Shown here one piece after another: positions 32,523-40,503 of a stretch of 40,972 nt of DNA (position 1 is its first letter; each line of letters begins with the position of its first letter). This stretch comes from Clostridia bacterium. Lineage in GTDB: Bacteria > Bacillota > Clostridia > TANB77 > UBA1234. A program made the translations under genes and the position numbers. The stretch is from positions 1-40,972 of the forward strand of contig JAFYBZ010000008.1 of the NCBI GenBank assembly GCA_017539905.1, given 5' to 3'. The notes under the pieces were generated by a model that was not told where the DNA came from, searched no databases, and worked only from the letters and a program-made list of their open reading frames with translations.

Positions 32523-33023
32523 ATGAACATTGTAAAAGAAACCCAACCTGATATGCTTGTTCTTGAAGAAGAAAGAGTATATTTTAGATATGTAAATGGT
32601 AATGAAGACAAACTTATGTCATTATTAAATGACACAGACACAAGTTATGAATTACATGCAAATCCAAGCAAAAATATATTTGCAATCTATATTGACATAA
32701 AAGACTACATAAAAATATTAGGATATATTGTTGATATTGAAGATGACAAATATACTGGAACTATACATCTTAATGATGCTGTTGTACACATTAATAATGT
32801 TGGTGCTGGGCATTGTACAAAAATAAGTGTTGATCCTAATGGAATCAATGTTTACAGAAATGACGAAGAACTTTTCAATATTAGTACAGATTTGCATGAA
32901 ATTAATCAGTTCAGTATTGCTACAGATATAGGTAGCAAAAGATATATGTGCATCCCATTAGAATGGTTTGACAAAAGAGCAAAAGAAATAGAAGAAGTAT
33001 TAGATTATGAATCAGATTATTAG
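32523..33023 (+). CDS. Early protein, unknown
   Basis: 166 residues with GAGGCGATATT before the ATG. Beta-rich pattern with several short strands (GTIHLNDAVVHINNVGAGHCTKISVDPNGINVYRNDEELFNIST) and an acidic end. No family recognised. Confidence 0.65.
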   Translation: MNIVKETQPDMLVLEEERVYFRYVNGNEDKLMSLLNDTDTSYELHANPSKNIFAIYIDIKDYIKILGYIVDIEDDKYTGTIHLNDAVVHINNVGAGHCTKISVDPNGINVYRNDEELFNISTDLHEINQFSIATDIGSKRYMCIPLEWFDKRAKEIEEVLDYESDY

Positions 33024-33035
33024 GAGATGATATAA

Positions 33036-33131
33036 ATGAATAAAAGTTGGATCAAATTTGAAGCAGAATGTTTTGATGGTTGTTGCGAATTTTGTGGCAA
33101 TTGCCACCAAGGAGATGATGAAGATGATTAA
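33036..33131 (+). CDS. Tiny cysteine-rich protein (31 residues)
   Basis: ATG at 33036 with AGGAGATGATATAA upstream. Product MNKSWIKFEAECFDGCCEFC then GNCHQGDDEDD: Cys spacing C-x3-CC-x2-C-x2-C-H is a compact metal-knuckle pattern. It is followed by the overlapping start of the next gene. Confidence 0.55.
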   Translation: MNKSWIKFEAECFDGCCEFCGNCHQGDDEDD

Positions 33132-33273
33132 TTCTTTCATCTCTACCGTTAAATCTTTTTGTGATGGCTCTATTTTTACAAATGCCATCAAAGAGGAGCA
33201 AAAAGAATTTCGCAAAGACCACTTGTTAAACAAATATTCCAACGAAGATTGGAGAGATGATATATTTTGGTGA
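33124..33273 (+). CDS. Small protein (49 residues), unknown
   Basis: ATG at 33124 (an ATG at 33115 is an alternative), preceded by AAGGAGATGATG; overlaps the tiny cysteine-rich gene by 8 bases. MINSFISTVKSFCDGSIFTNAIKEEQKEFRK..., helical. No family recognised. Confidence 0.5.
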   Translation: MINSFISTVKSFCDGSIFTNAIKEEQKEFRKDHLLNKYSNEDWRDDIFW

Positions 33274-33277
33274 TAAT

Positions 33278-33604
33278 ATGATTGATTTAAAGAACATAAC
33301 TCAAGAAGAAATCGATAAATATGATCTTTATGATTATATTCATGGTAGTTTAGCAGTTAAATATACAGACTTTGTAGTTTTAGGCATAGATGAGTCTAAA
33401 GGACTTATTTATGCTCAATATGACTATGGTAAACCATGTTGGAATGCAATTCAAGATATTACTTCCTATGGTTATTCCATAGTTGGTGTCTTAGATCATG
33501 TAATTGATGGATTATATGATTTAATGTATGATGATGAAGAACAAATTGAGTCACTAATTGATGACGGTACTGTCTTTATTCTTAAAGTAGGTGGTGCATT
33601 ATGA
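33278..33604 (+). CDS. Acidic small protein, unknown
   Basis: 108 residues from the ATG at 33278, chosen because GGTGATAAT lies just before it (an ATG at 33257 would add seven). MIDLKNITQEEIDKYDLYDY..., alternating acidic helices and strands. The next gene's ATG overlaps the stop (ATGA). No family recognised. Confidence 0.6.
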   Translation: MIDLKNITQEEIDKYDLYDYIHGSLAVKYTDFVVLGIDESKGLIYAQYDYGKPCWNAIQDITSYGYSIVGVLDHVIDGLYDLMYDDEEQIESLIDDGTVFILKVGGAL

Positions 33605-33741
33605 ATAGACATGAATTGATTCACAGAGCAACTGAACTTAGCAATTTAATTGACAATGAACCAAATTTCACATTACAAAAGGTTAATTGGGTCATTGAAA
33701 AAGCAAAAATTGAATGTCAACTTGGCATACACAATTTATAA
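33601..33741 (+). CDS. Small protein (46 residues), unknown
   Basis: ATG at 33601 overlapping the previous stop (ATGA), with AGGTGGTG upstream. MNRHELIHRATELSNLIDNE..., helical, ends QLGIHNL. A short A-rich gap without a gene follows (33742-33800), with no clear signal beyond the next GGTGATATT cassette. Confidence 0.5.
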   Translation: MNRHELIHRATELSNLIDNEPNFTLQKVNWVIEKAKIECQLGIHNL

Positions 33742-33800
33742 CTGTTGAAATGACATGGTGAGTCTTAAAAATCCAAAAAAAATATAAAATAGGTGATATT

Positions 33801-34319
33801 ATGGCAAACATTTTAGAAGAAATTATTGAAGAGTTAAACGAATATGTATTAAGTGGTAAATTTGGTGTAGATGAAATCTACGGTGACTTGATCAGAAGAT
33901 TATTCCGTTCAAGTGATGATGTGAGAAATTACCTATTCTATGAATTAGAATCAGAAGCACGCACCAAATATGACCTTCACAAAGACACTCCAACTGAAAC
34001 ATACCTTTGGAACATCACAGATTCTATTTGGAGTATGTATGATGCTTGGTATAGGGCTGGAGAAGTTGACATTGGTGACAACTTTGATGTTGATGCTAAT
34101 GGTACAATTACATTTTCAGTAACAACACTTACATGTTGTGCTGAACCTGATGTAAACTATTATGATGATGGATTAGACTCTGTAAAGGGTTTTGTTGAAG
34201 AATTAAAAGACAAAATTCAAGCAAAAAGCATCAAAATCGAAGAAGATTGGGATTTTGATGAACATTCAGGAAATCCTACATCAAGTCATAGAATAATTGT
34301 AAAAATGTGGGGGGAATAA
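33801..34319 (+). CDS. Acidic early protein, unknown
   Basis: 172 residues with AATAGGTGATATT before the ATG. Helical N-half (LEEIIEELNEYVLSG...), a middle beta region (NGTITFSVTTLTCCAEPDVNYYDD) and an acidic/hydrophobic end with SSHRIIVKMWG. No family recognised. Ends in a stop-codon hairpin. Confidence 0.65.
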   Translation: MANILEEIIEELNEYVLSGKFGVDEIYGDLIRRLFRSSDDVRNYLFYELESEARTKYDLHKDTPTETYLWNITDSIWSMYDAWYRAGEVDIGDNFDVDANGTITFSVTTLTCCAEPDVNYYDDGLDSVKGFVEELKDKIQAKSIKIEEDWDFDEHSGNPTSSHRIIVKMWGE

Positions 34320-34324
34320 CCCCC
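34309..34324 (+). other. Stop-codon hairpin, G-C stem
   Basis: GGGGG(G) (34309-34314) pairs with CCCCC (34320-34324); the loop holds the TAA stop (34317-34319). Confidence 0.55.
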
Positions 34325-34348
34325 TTATATTAAAAATGAGGTGATATT

Positions 34349-34603
34349 ATGGAAAACAAAATTGCTTTAGTGTATGAAAACGGCGAAGTAGTTGGTTGTA
34401 TGGCTGCATTTGTTGATGACGAAGGTCATCCAATCATAATGGGATCATTAGATGAACCTGTTGAGCTCATCGAATGCAGTAGAAATCAATTAATGTCTGG
34501 AGTGGTATCATTACCACAAGAATTTTTGGTCACACTTGACCAAAATACCACATATAGACCACCAGAGCATCTTATTAGAAGAATGCAGGAGTCATTAGAA
34601 TAG
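34349..34603 (+). CDS. Small protein, unknown
   Basis: 84 residues with TGAGGTGATATT before the ATG. MENKIALVYENGEVVGCMAAFV..., small beta-rich fold, ends RPPEHLIRRMQESLE. No family recognised. The stop is in the base of a terminator stem. Confidence 0.6.
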   Translation: MENKIALVYENGEVVGCMAAFVDDEGHPIIMGSLDEPVELIECSRNQLMSGVVSLPQEFLVTLDQNTTYRPPEHLIRRMQESLE

Positions 34604-34641
34604 TTGAACTTGGACCGAAATGTCCTTAAACTAATTTTTTT
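34601..34641 (+). terminator. Intrinsic terminator
   Basis: A base stem TAGTT/AACTA (34601-34605 with 34629-34633) and an inner GGAC/GTCC stem (34612-34615 with 34622-34625) around CGAAAT, followed by seven T (34635-34641). The stop TAG (34601-34603) is in the base stem. Confidence 0.6.
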
Positions 34642-34656
34642 AATGAGGTGATATAA

Positions 34657-35592
34657 ATGATTGAACAATTAAGATCTGAGATTGAAAATCTCAACCAAAG
34701 TATTAGCAACTGGTTAGGTGAAATCGACTTATTAAATGAGCAAATTGATGATGCAAGAGCAGAAATTGCCACCAAAGAAGTCGAAATTGAAAGACTTCAA
34801 AATGATGAAACTCGTAAAGCTGAATTGATTGAAGTTATTAGTAATGCTGGTCTCACAGTAGAACAATTAGAAGCTATAACTGACTCTATCAGAGCAATAG
34901 ACTCAGAAGCAATACCAATAGTTAACTATGCTCCAAGTGACGAAAACAGAGTTTCATCAGATATTAGACTAACTAATGGATATGATTCAGATGAAGTAAC
35001 ATTTGATATGTTGACTGATGAGATGCACAATGCAATGATCACATTGGTAGGTACAAAATACCAAGACCTTTGGAGAGTCCACAATCGCTCTCCAGAAATT
35101 GGTGACATCATCACTTTATCCAAAAGAGATGGTGTATCCACTCAATCCACAGTTGGATACACAACTGATGGAATATCAATTGGTATTCTACCTGCAAGTC
35201 CAGAAAAATTTGAACAACTTGAAAGAATTGGAGCAAACTCAATTAACAACAGAGATGTTGATCTTGACAATCCAATTCTTGAAAGAAGTTACAAAGTTGT
35301 TGGTGTAATTCCTGCAGCATTCATCTTCTTAGACCCAGTCTATGATGAAGCAGAAAACATTGAAGAGACAGTTGCTGAAGCTGTCTCTCAAATTGATGCA
35401 CCAAGACACAGATTGATGCACACAGCACCAACCATCAATGATGCATGGCATGTATTCAATGAAGAAATGCCAGACCATTGCAGAATCCACAATATAATTG
35501 AGCAAGATGATGTATTCATAATTAATTATGAAAACCATCGTGCAAACACCACTGCAGAATATTACAAAACTTGTGAAGTAGAAAGGACTTAG
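34657..35592 (+). CDS. Coiled-coil protein, unknown
   Basis: 311 residues with GAGGTGATATAA upstream. Residues 1-55 are a strong coiled coil (IEQLRSEIENLNQSISNWLGEIDLLNEQI...), 60-90 more helix, then a beta/alpha domain with PEIGDIITLSKRDGVSTQSTVGYTTDG. No membrane segment, no recognised family. It ends in a stop-codon hairpin and precedes the PcfJ-like genes. Confidence 0.65.
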   Translation: MIEQLRSEIENLNQSISNWLGEIDLLNEQIDDARAEIATKEVEIERLQNDETRKAELIEVISNAGLTVEQLEAITDSIRAIDSEAIPIVNYAPSDENRVSSDIRLTNGYDSDEVTFDMLTDEMHNAMITLVGTKYQDLWRVHNRSPEIGDIITLSKRDGVSTQSTVGYTTDGISIGILPASPEKFEQLERIGANSINNRDVDLDNPILERSYKVVGVIPAAFIFLDPVYDEAENIEETVAEAVSQIDAPRHRLMHTAPTINDAWHVFNEEMPDHCRIHNIIEQDDVFIINYENHRANTTAEYYKTCEVERT

Positions 35593-35600
35593 ATCCTTTC
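35581..35600 (+). other. Stop-codon hairpin
   Basis: GAAAGGA (35581-35587) pairs with TCCTTTC (35594-35600); the CTTAGA loop contains the TAG stop (35590-35592). Confidence 0.6.
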
Positions 35601-35624
35601 TCTTCAATAATAAAAATATAGGAG

Positions 35625-36896
35625 TTGATAAAAATGACCGTAATTTGGCACGCAGAAATAGATGATAAAGAGATTGAATTATCTCAAAATGGACGTTACT
35701 TAGAATTCACAAAAAGAAACAGTCCGATTATCTATAAATATGATTTAGCAGATCATGTACTACTCTGTTACACTCGTGCTACCGGAGAACCACGTGTTCG
35801 CCACAGAGGTGAAACAAACAGATGGTTCAAAGCAAGAATAACAACAGAAGATGATGCATTAGCTGCAATGTTTTCATATGCAGACGAGTTATCAAACCAC
35901 GACCCAAGATTACCTGAAATCATGAGCTGGTTTGCAACCACAAAAATGCAAAGATACGAAAAATGGGTAAGATTAGGAACAAAATTCCGCACAACCAACA
36001 GAGGTTGGGGTAGTAGTAATCATTGTAATGAAATTACAGTTGAACCGGGTCCAGTGCCTTCAACAATACGCAACTTTATTACAACAAAAACTTGGACAAT
36101 GAGCGAATTAAATGATTTTTGTATGATTATTGCAGATCTCGAAGTTGATCTGAGTGATAGTGAAATACATAAATTATGTGAAATATTCAAAGAATTGGCA
36201 GAAACTCCTGAATATGTAAGTGATTTCATAGTAATCAATAATGGGAAATCAAACAACTACCTGTTCAGTTCAATAGCATTAAAACAATTAGTTGAATTGA
36301 CCAAAATGTACCACTTAGAAGTAAAAAGATTAATGATCTACATTCACTATTTAAACAATGTAGAACTTGTAGATTTTGAGGAATTTATGAACACATATCC
36401 AGATTATCTTGCTCAAGAACTAAAAGATAATGATGAAAATAAAAATAAAATGTATAAATTCCCATGCAATTACTATACAGAATATTATAAACAACAAGCA
36501 CGTATTCGTAGAAAAAATGAATTAGCAAATTATAATTCAGAAGATGTAGAATATGAATTTGCTTATTTAGAATACGAAGATGAAAACTTTAAGATCATAC
36601 TTCCACGCAGTCCTGAAGACGTACAAGATGAAGGTGACCAACAAGGTCACTGTGTAGCTGAAAGATTCATGGATATGATTGCTGCAGGTGATACCTGTGT
36701 AGTATTTATGAGAAGAAGTGATCGCCCTAATCACTCCCTAATTACAATAGAAATTAGGAATAATTGCATACGTCAAGCATGCATTTATAACAATGATCCT
36801 GTGCCTGAAGAATACAGATCATGGATTAGAAACTGGGCAGCAATGAAGGGAGTTCAAATTAACTCAAGCTCCTGGAGCACAATGTTAGATGTATAA
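35625..36896 (+). CDS. PcfJ-like protein, first copy
   Basis: 423 residues. The C-terminal 98 residues have the PcfJ-like signature: LPRSPEDVQDEGDQQGHCV (326-344, His-Cys at 342-343), then FMRR and SLITIEI ... CIRQACIYNNDPVP. PcfJ-type proteins occur on conjugative plasmids and phages; function is uncertain. The N-terminal half is divergent (WHAEIDDKEIELSQNGRYLEF... YKYDLA), matching the second copy at 37547. Helical middle (SDSEIHKLCEIFKELAE). Preceded by TAGGAGTTGAT. Confidence 0.7.
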   Translation: MIKMTVIWHAEIDDKEIELSQNGRYLEFTKRNSPIIYKYDLADHVLLCYTRATGEPRVRHRGETNRWFKARITTEDDALAAMFSYADELSNHDPRLPEIMSWFATTKMQRYEKWVRLGTKFRTTNRGWGSSNHCNEITVEPGPVPSTIRNFITTKTWTMSELNDFCMIIADLEVDLSDSEIHKLCEIFKELAETPEYVSDFIVINNGKSNNYLFSSIALKQLVELTKMYHLEVKRLMIYIHYLNNVELVDFEEFMNTYPDYLAQELKDNDENKNKMYKFPCNYYTEYYKQQARIRRKNELANYNSEDVEYEFAYLEYEDENFKIILPRSPEDVQDEGDQQGHCVAERFMDMIAAGDTCVVFMRRSDRPNHSLITIEIRNNCIRQACIYNNDPVPEEYRSWIRNWAAMKGVQINSSSWSTMLDV

Positions 36897-36908
36897 GGAG
36901 GAGATATA

Positions 36909-37253
36909 ATGGTAGTAGTTAAAATTTTAGTTAACGGTAAAGAATACGGTGTAGATATGAGCGAAAACAATTATGCAGGTGAAGTAGAAATACACGACAC
37001 CTTCCATTGTGAAGCTGAAGAAGATGGTTGTGATACCATCTTCGGAACAAACGACCCAATGGTCACAATAAAAATAAATGATGAAGAAGAACATGGATGC
37101 TGGGACTGCGGTCATTTTGATGGTGGTAATTGTATCCATGCTGGCAGCAGTCATTATGGCTGCGAAGGAGATGTAAATGCAGCAGATTGCAATGAATGGG
37201 AGAACCCATACATCACATATCACAAAAATGATGGTGATGCATACACTTATTAA
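36909..37253 (+). CDS. Cysteine-rich acidic small protein, unknown
   Basis: 114 residues with AAGGAGGAGATATA upstream. Cys-rich: HCEAEEDGCDT, HGCWDCGHFDGGNCIHAGSSHYGCEG and ADCNEWEN. At least eight Cys and four His, consistent with two metal sites. Sits between the two PcfJ-like genes. No family recognised. Confidence 0.6.
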   Translation: MVVVKILVNGKEYGVDMSENNYAGEVEIHDTFHCEAEEDGCDTIFGTNDPMVTIKINDEEEHGCWDCGHFDGGNCIHAGSSHYGCEGDVNAADCNEWENPYITYHKNDGDAYTY

Positions 37254-37266
37254 GGAGGTAGATAAC

Positions 37267-37506
37267 ATGATGTTAAAAGTAATAAAAGCAATCGAAGACA
37301 CAGTAGATAAATACTCAGATGACTACAGGTTCATCAATGACCACGAACTTAATGTGGTTTGTCAAATAGACACAGATGAAGAACGTATAGAATTCATTCT
37401 TGCAGCAATTGATGAACAACTACCTGCAGGCATCGTATTCAGCCATGAATATACCTGCGGTGAATACGAAATTACATTTAAAGAAATTAAAGGAGGAGAA
37501 CTATAA
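37267..37506 (+). CDS. Small acidic protein between the PcfJ-like genes, unknown
   Basis: 79 residues from the ATG at 37267 with AAGGAGGTAGATAAC upstream (the longer frame to 37177 overlaps the previous gene). MMLKVIKAIEDTVDKYSDDY..., mixed alpha/beta, acidic. Ends in a stop-codon hairpin. No family recognised. Confidence 0.55.
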   Translation: MMLKVIKAIEDTVDKYSDDYRFINDHELNVVCQIDTDEERIEFILAAIDEQLPAGIVFSHEYTCGEYEITFKEIKGGEL

Positions 37507-37514
37507 ATAGTTCT
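37497..37514 (+). other. Stop-codon hairpin
   Basis: AGAACTA (37497-37503) pairs with TAGTTCT (37508-37514); the TAAA loop contains the TAA stop (37504-37506). Confidence 0.6.
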
Positions 37515-37546
37515 TCTACCATAAATATAAATAATGAGGTGATATT

Positions 37547-38917
37547 ATGAGATACATATTAGAAAACGCAACCGGTAGACACGTATTCAACAGAAGAACT
37601 TACAGCTATGATTGGATCGAACCACAAGGTACAATCCACATGGCACATGAAGGCAGGTACATCACACTTCGTAAAGAAGAAGATGACAAGAAAGAATTCC
37701 GCTATGATCTAGCAACTGGTGAATTCGAACGTGTCAACCACTACAAAAAAGGTGACAAAGTCTCCAGAACAAAAGCTGCGAATATAACCGCATGGTTCAG
37801 AGAATGCACACTCGTCACCGAAGACAAAAAATTTGGAATGCTCTATGCATACGCAAAACAATCTGCACCAAACAGGTATAAAAGCCATGTTAGGTTCATT
37901 GAAATGTTTGCGACACAAAAAATCCAAATCATGGAACAATGGTTAAGTCTCGGAATTACTTTTGATAAGATCGCAGACGCATTCAACTCTATGATTGAAT
38001 CACCAAGTTATTATTCCAGTTGGAGAGATGACAGTCAGATCTATCACCTGCCAAGTGAATACAACAAAGAGCTCCTGCAATACGTTCGTGAAGAATGTGA
38101 AAAACGTGGTCATGTATCATTCCGCTTCATAAATGAATGCTATGATCATTGGAACGATGGTCAGTATGAAGTATTCAAAAAGATCGAAGCAAAGATTGAA
38201 GAAGAACCACAGTACAGACCTGTGTTTGTTGTAAAACGTTACGATTGGGATGACGAGTACATCAACCTGCTACACCATGAGAGTGAAAGTTCTCTCAGAA
38301 ATCAGATCATACAAGTAATTCAAGGTTACAACCTTGATCTTGATGCGTTTCTAGAGTACTGCTTATACTTAAACCATGTGGAAAGCGTAAGCATTAAGAA
38401 GTTGATGGCTGATTACCCAGATTACCTACGTAGAGAATTACACTTGAAAGGTGGTCGTATGGCAAGGATGGAGAAATATCCACAGACCTGGCTGAGTGCA
38501 ACACACAAGCAGCAACAAGAATACAAAAACCTGCAGCATCTTGAACGCATGGAAAAACGTGGTAACACAGAGAAGTTCGACAATAGTATTGAAGCCAACA
38601 GACACTTAGAGTGGAAAAATGGTAACTACTTAATCCGTATGCCAACTGGAGCTGAAGACATACGTGATGAAGCAGATCAAATGCACCATTGCGTAGCAAC
38701 TTACATCCCACAAATCGAAGCTGGTGAGAAAACCGTCATGTTTATGCGTGATATAGAGAACCCAGATGTATCACTCGTAACTGTTGAAGTAATTGATGGT
38801 GCAATCACTCAAGCTTACGCACAACGTGACACCCAGCCATCCATTCCATGTATGATCTGGTTGACCAAATGGGCACATGAAAAAGATTTGAGAATTACTG
38901 CGGTTACATTAAGATAA
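37547..38917 (+). CDS. PcfJ-like protein, second copy
   Basis: 456 residues with TGAGGTGATATT before the ATG. The C-terminal part has MPTGAEDIRDEADQMHHCV (His-Cys at 381-382), FMRD, SLVTVEV and AITQAY, the same PcfJ-like core as the gene at 35625. Both also share YPDYL(A/R)xEL (YPDYLRREL here, YPDYLAQEL in copy one) and an N-terminal YDLA segment, so they are paralogues. This copy is richer in G+C and CGN arginine codons. Role unknown; possibly nucleic-acid associated. Confidence 0.75.
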   Translation: MRYILENATGRHVFNRRTYSYDWIEPQGTIHMAHEGRYITLRKEEDDKKEFRYDLATGEFERVNHYKKGDKVSRTKAANITAWFRECTLVTEDKKFGMLYAYAKQSAPNRYKSHVRFIEMFATQKIQIMEQWLSLGITFDKIADAFNSMIESPSYYSSWRDDSQIYHLPSEYNKELLQYVREECEKRGHVSFRFINECYDHWNDGQYEVFKKIEAKIEEEPQYRPVFVVKRYDWDDEYINLLHHESESSLRNQIIQVIQGYNLDLDAFLEYCLYLNHVESVSIKKLMADYPDYLRRELHLKGGRMARMEKYPQTWLSATHKQQQEYKNLQHLERMEKRGNTEKFDNSIEANRHLEWKNGNYLIRMPTGAEDIRDEADQMHHCVATYIPQIEAGEKTVMFMRDIENPDVSLVTVEVIDGAITQAYAQRDTQPSIPCMIWLTKWAHEKDLRITAVTLR

Positions 38918-38925
38918 CTGCTTTT
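38900..38925 (+). terminator. Hairpin and T-rich tail after the second PcfJ-like gene
   Basis: GCGGTTA (38900-38906) pairs with TAACTGC (38915-38921, one G-T pair) around an 8-base loop; the TAA stop (38915-38917) begins the 3' arm. TTTT and then TTTTT follow within the next 12 bases. Confidence 0.5.
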
Positions 38926-38949
38926 ATATTTTTATAGGAGGAGATATAC

Positions 38950-39099
38950 ATGAAATTAAAACAATTCATAGAACTATTAGAAAATGAAGATCCAGAATTG
39001 GATGTATTATTTGATGTAAAAAGTTTTGGTGTCGTTGATTTTGGCCACTTAGTAGATCTCTACTCTGATGGTGAAGCGTTAATTTTAGAATTTAAATAA
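38950..39099 (+). CDS. Small protein (49 residues), unknown
   Basis: ATG at 38950 with AGGAGGAGATATAC upstream. MKLKQFIELLENEDPELDVL..., with VDFGHLVDLYSDGEALILEF at the end; acidic alpha/beta. No family recognised. Confidence 0.6.
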   Translation: MKLKQFIELLENEDPELDVLFDVKSFGVVDFGHLVDLYSDGEALILEFK

Positions 39100-39113
39100 A
39101 GGAGTTGATATAT

Positions 39114-39959
39114 ATGATAACTACACGCAACAATATTTTAAAAACAGGTTTCTTGCAAAATGATGAAGCAATGACTTTAATCGCACACTTGACATCCTGC
39201 GATAATCCAGATCATAAATCACGTCAAGGTGTAAACTACGACATGGTTAAGATCAATCCGCAGCGCAAGATCAGTAAAGAAGTAGATCAGAAAATGCGTG
39301 AGCAGGTTATACCTGAACGTGCAGGATCTACTAGCTGGACTAAAAGTTTCAAACCGTTACCTAACGACAATTCAAAACTCGGTAAGGCCTGGGCCTACAT
39401 AGCTTTTGAATCTGCGTGGGAATGTAGTGGAATCCAATGCCAATGCGAAAACATTTGTTACGCAAAATGGATGGAAGTTACATACAAGAATAAAACTAAA
39501 TACTTATGGCAGCAATTCCTTTGGTGGTGTTTACGCACTAACCAGGAACGTGCGCAAGTAATTGCGGACTGGATCATGAATAATCGTGTGAAAGTAAAAC
39601 GTAAAGGTGTTAGGTTCTGTGATACTGGTGATGTACCGGATCAACGTACTCTTGATGAGATCTTTGAGACTGTAAGATTGACTTGCAAAATTCTTGAAGA
39701 TCACGATCTTGATACACGTGGCAGGTTCTACATTTACAGTACACGACATGATCTTGACTGGTCAAATAAACCTGCAGAGTTAACATTGAATGCATCTAAT
39801 GATAAACTATTTAACATGGTTCCTGGTGCTAACAGGTTCAAAGCTGTTGATAGTTTTGATGATGTTCCTGCAGGTGCATACATTTGTAGCTGTAATTGCA
39901 AAGCTTGTGATTACTGCAGTAAATTGAATGGCGAAATTATTTATGAGATCAAAAGATAG
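39114..39959 (+). CDS. Gp88-like cysteine-cluster protein
   Basis: 281 residues from the ATG at 39114, with AGGAGTTGAT before it (a TTG further upstream is unlikely). It resembles the Gp88 family of phages: a CxxxxCxCxxxCY cluster (Cys104, 109, 111, 115: AWECSGIQCQCENICYAKW) and a second Cys cluster at the end (258, 260, 262, 265, 268), with a VRFCDTGD segment and FYIYSTRHDL, typical of the family. These proteins probably bind metal or a cluster; no reaction is established. Rich in CGN codons. Confidence 0.6.
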   Translation: MITTRNNILKTGFLQNDEAMTLIAHLTSCDNPDHKSRQGVNYDMVKINPQRKISKEVDQKMREQVIPERAGSTSWTKSFKPLPNDNSKLGKAWAYIAFESAWECSGIQCQCENICYAKWMEVTYKNKTKYLWQQFLWWCLRTNQERAQVIADWIMNNRVKVKRKGVRFCDTGDVPDQRTLDEIFETVRLTCKILEDHDLDTRGRFYIYSTRHDLDWSNKPAELTLNASNDKLFNMVPGANRFKAVDSFDDVPAGAYICSCNCKACDYCSKLNGEIIYEIKR

Positions 39960-39963
39960 AAAG

Positions 39964-39974
39964 ACTTATATAGT
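39964..39974 (+). promoter_or_regulatory. Archaeal promoter (TATA box)
   Basis: ACTTATATAGT on the plus strand, about 40 bases before the ATG at 40009, with the CTTATATAG core seen in the other two promoters. The gene has its own AGGAGGTAAAGAT ribosome site, so this message would have a short leader. Nothing else is seen in the 39960-40008 gap. Confidence 0.55.
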
Positions 39975-40008
39975 AGTAAAACTAAAATAATAATTAGGAG
40001 GTAAAGAT

Positions 40009-40227
40009 ATGATATTAAATACTTTTAATGTTATTAATGAAATTCGTAAATCTGTAGGTGAATTTGACGATTCTATATATATTATTGATTCATCAATAAA
40101 TCAAGTAAAACTTTCTATTAATTCAATATTTGATTGGGAAAGTTTAACTAATGAATTAGAAAAAGGTTTTCCACAAGCAAATTTTAGTTTTTTAGTTATT
40201 GGTTTAGATTTAATTATTAATTGGTAG
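40009..40227 (+). CDS. Small protein, unknown
   Basis: 72 residues with AGGAGGTAAAGAT upstream. MILNTFNVINEIRKSVGEFD..., acidic N-half and hydrophobic C-end (FSFLVIGLDLIINW). It is promoter-proximal. No family recognised. Confidence 0.6.
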   Translation: MILNTFNVINEIRKSVGEFDDSIYIIDSSINQVKLSINSIFDWESLTNELEKGFPQANFSFLVIGLDLIINW

Positions 40228-40235
40228 GTGATATT

Positions 40236-40490
40236 ATGGCATACAATTTAGATATGAATTTACATGAACCTTTTGGTATACCAGAAGTTGTTGAAACTAC
40301 TGCAGATACTCGCACACGTCTAAGCAATAAGACAACCAGGGAATTGGTTGATTATTTGATTAGTGTGGATCGAAGTATTAAGGCTGGTTTTGAGCATGCG
40401 ATTTATTTCCAGGAGTGGAGTGTGGGATCTGATATTCTGCGTAAACGTGGTTATGAGATTCTTAGACCATCTGATCTTTATAATTTATAG
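40236..40490 (+). CDS. Small protein, unknown
   Basis: 84 residues from the ATG at 40236, preceded by TAGGTGATATT (an ATG at 40221 would add five). MAYNLDMNLHEPFGIPEVVE..., then helical TTRELVDYLISVDRSIKAGFEHA. No family recognised. Confidence 0.6.
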   Translation: MAYNLDMNLHEPFGIPEVVETTADTRTRLSNKTTRELVDYLISVDRSIKAGFEHAIYFQEWSVGSDILRKRGYEILRPSDLYNL

Positions 40491-40503
40491 GAGGTAGATG
40501 TAT

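Noticed and set aside
35329..35607. 92-residue hydrophobic minus-strand frame
   Set aside because: Antisense shadow of the coiled-coil gene and its stop-codon hairpin; no start signals.
38394..38711. 105-residue minus-strand frame
   Set aside because: Antisense to the second PcfJ-like gene; no ribosome site and no support from gene order.
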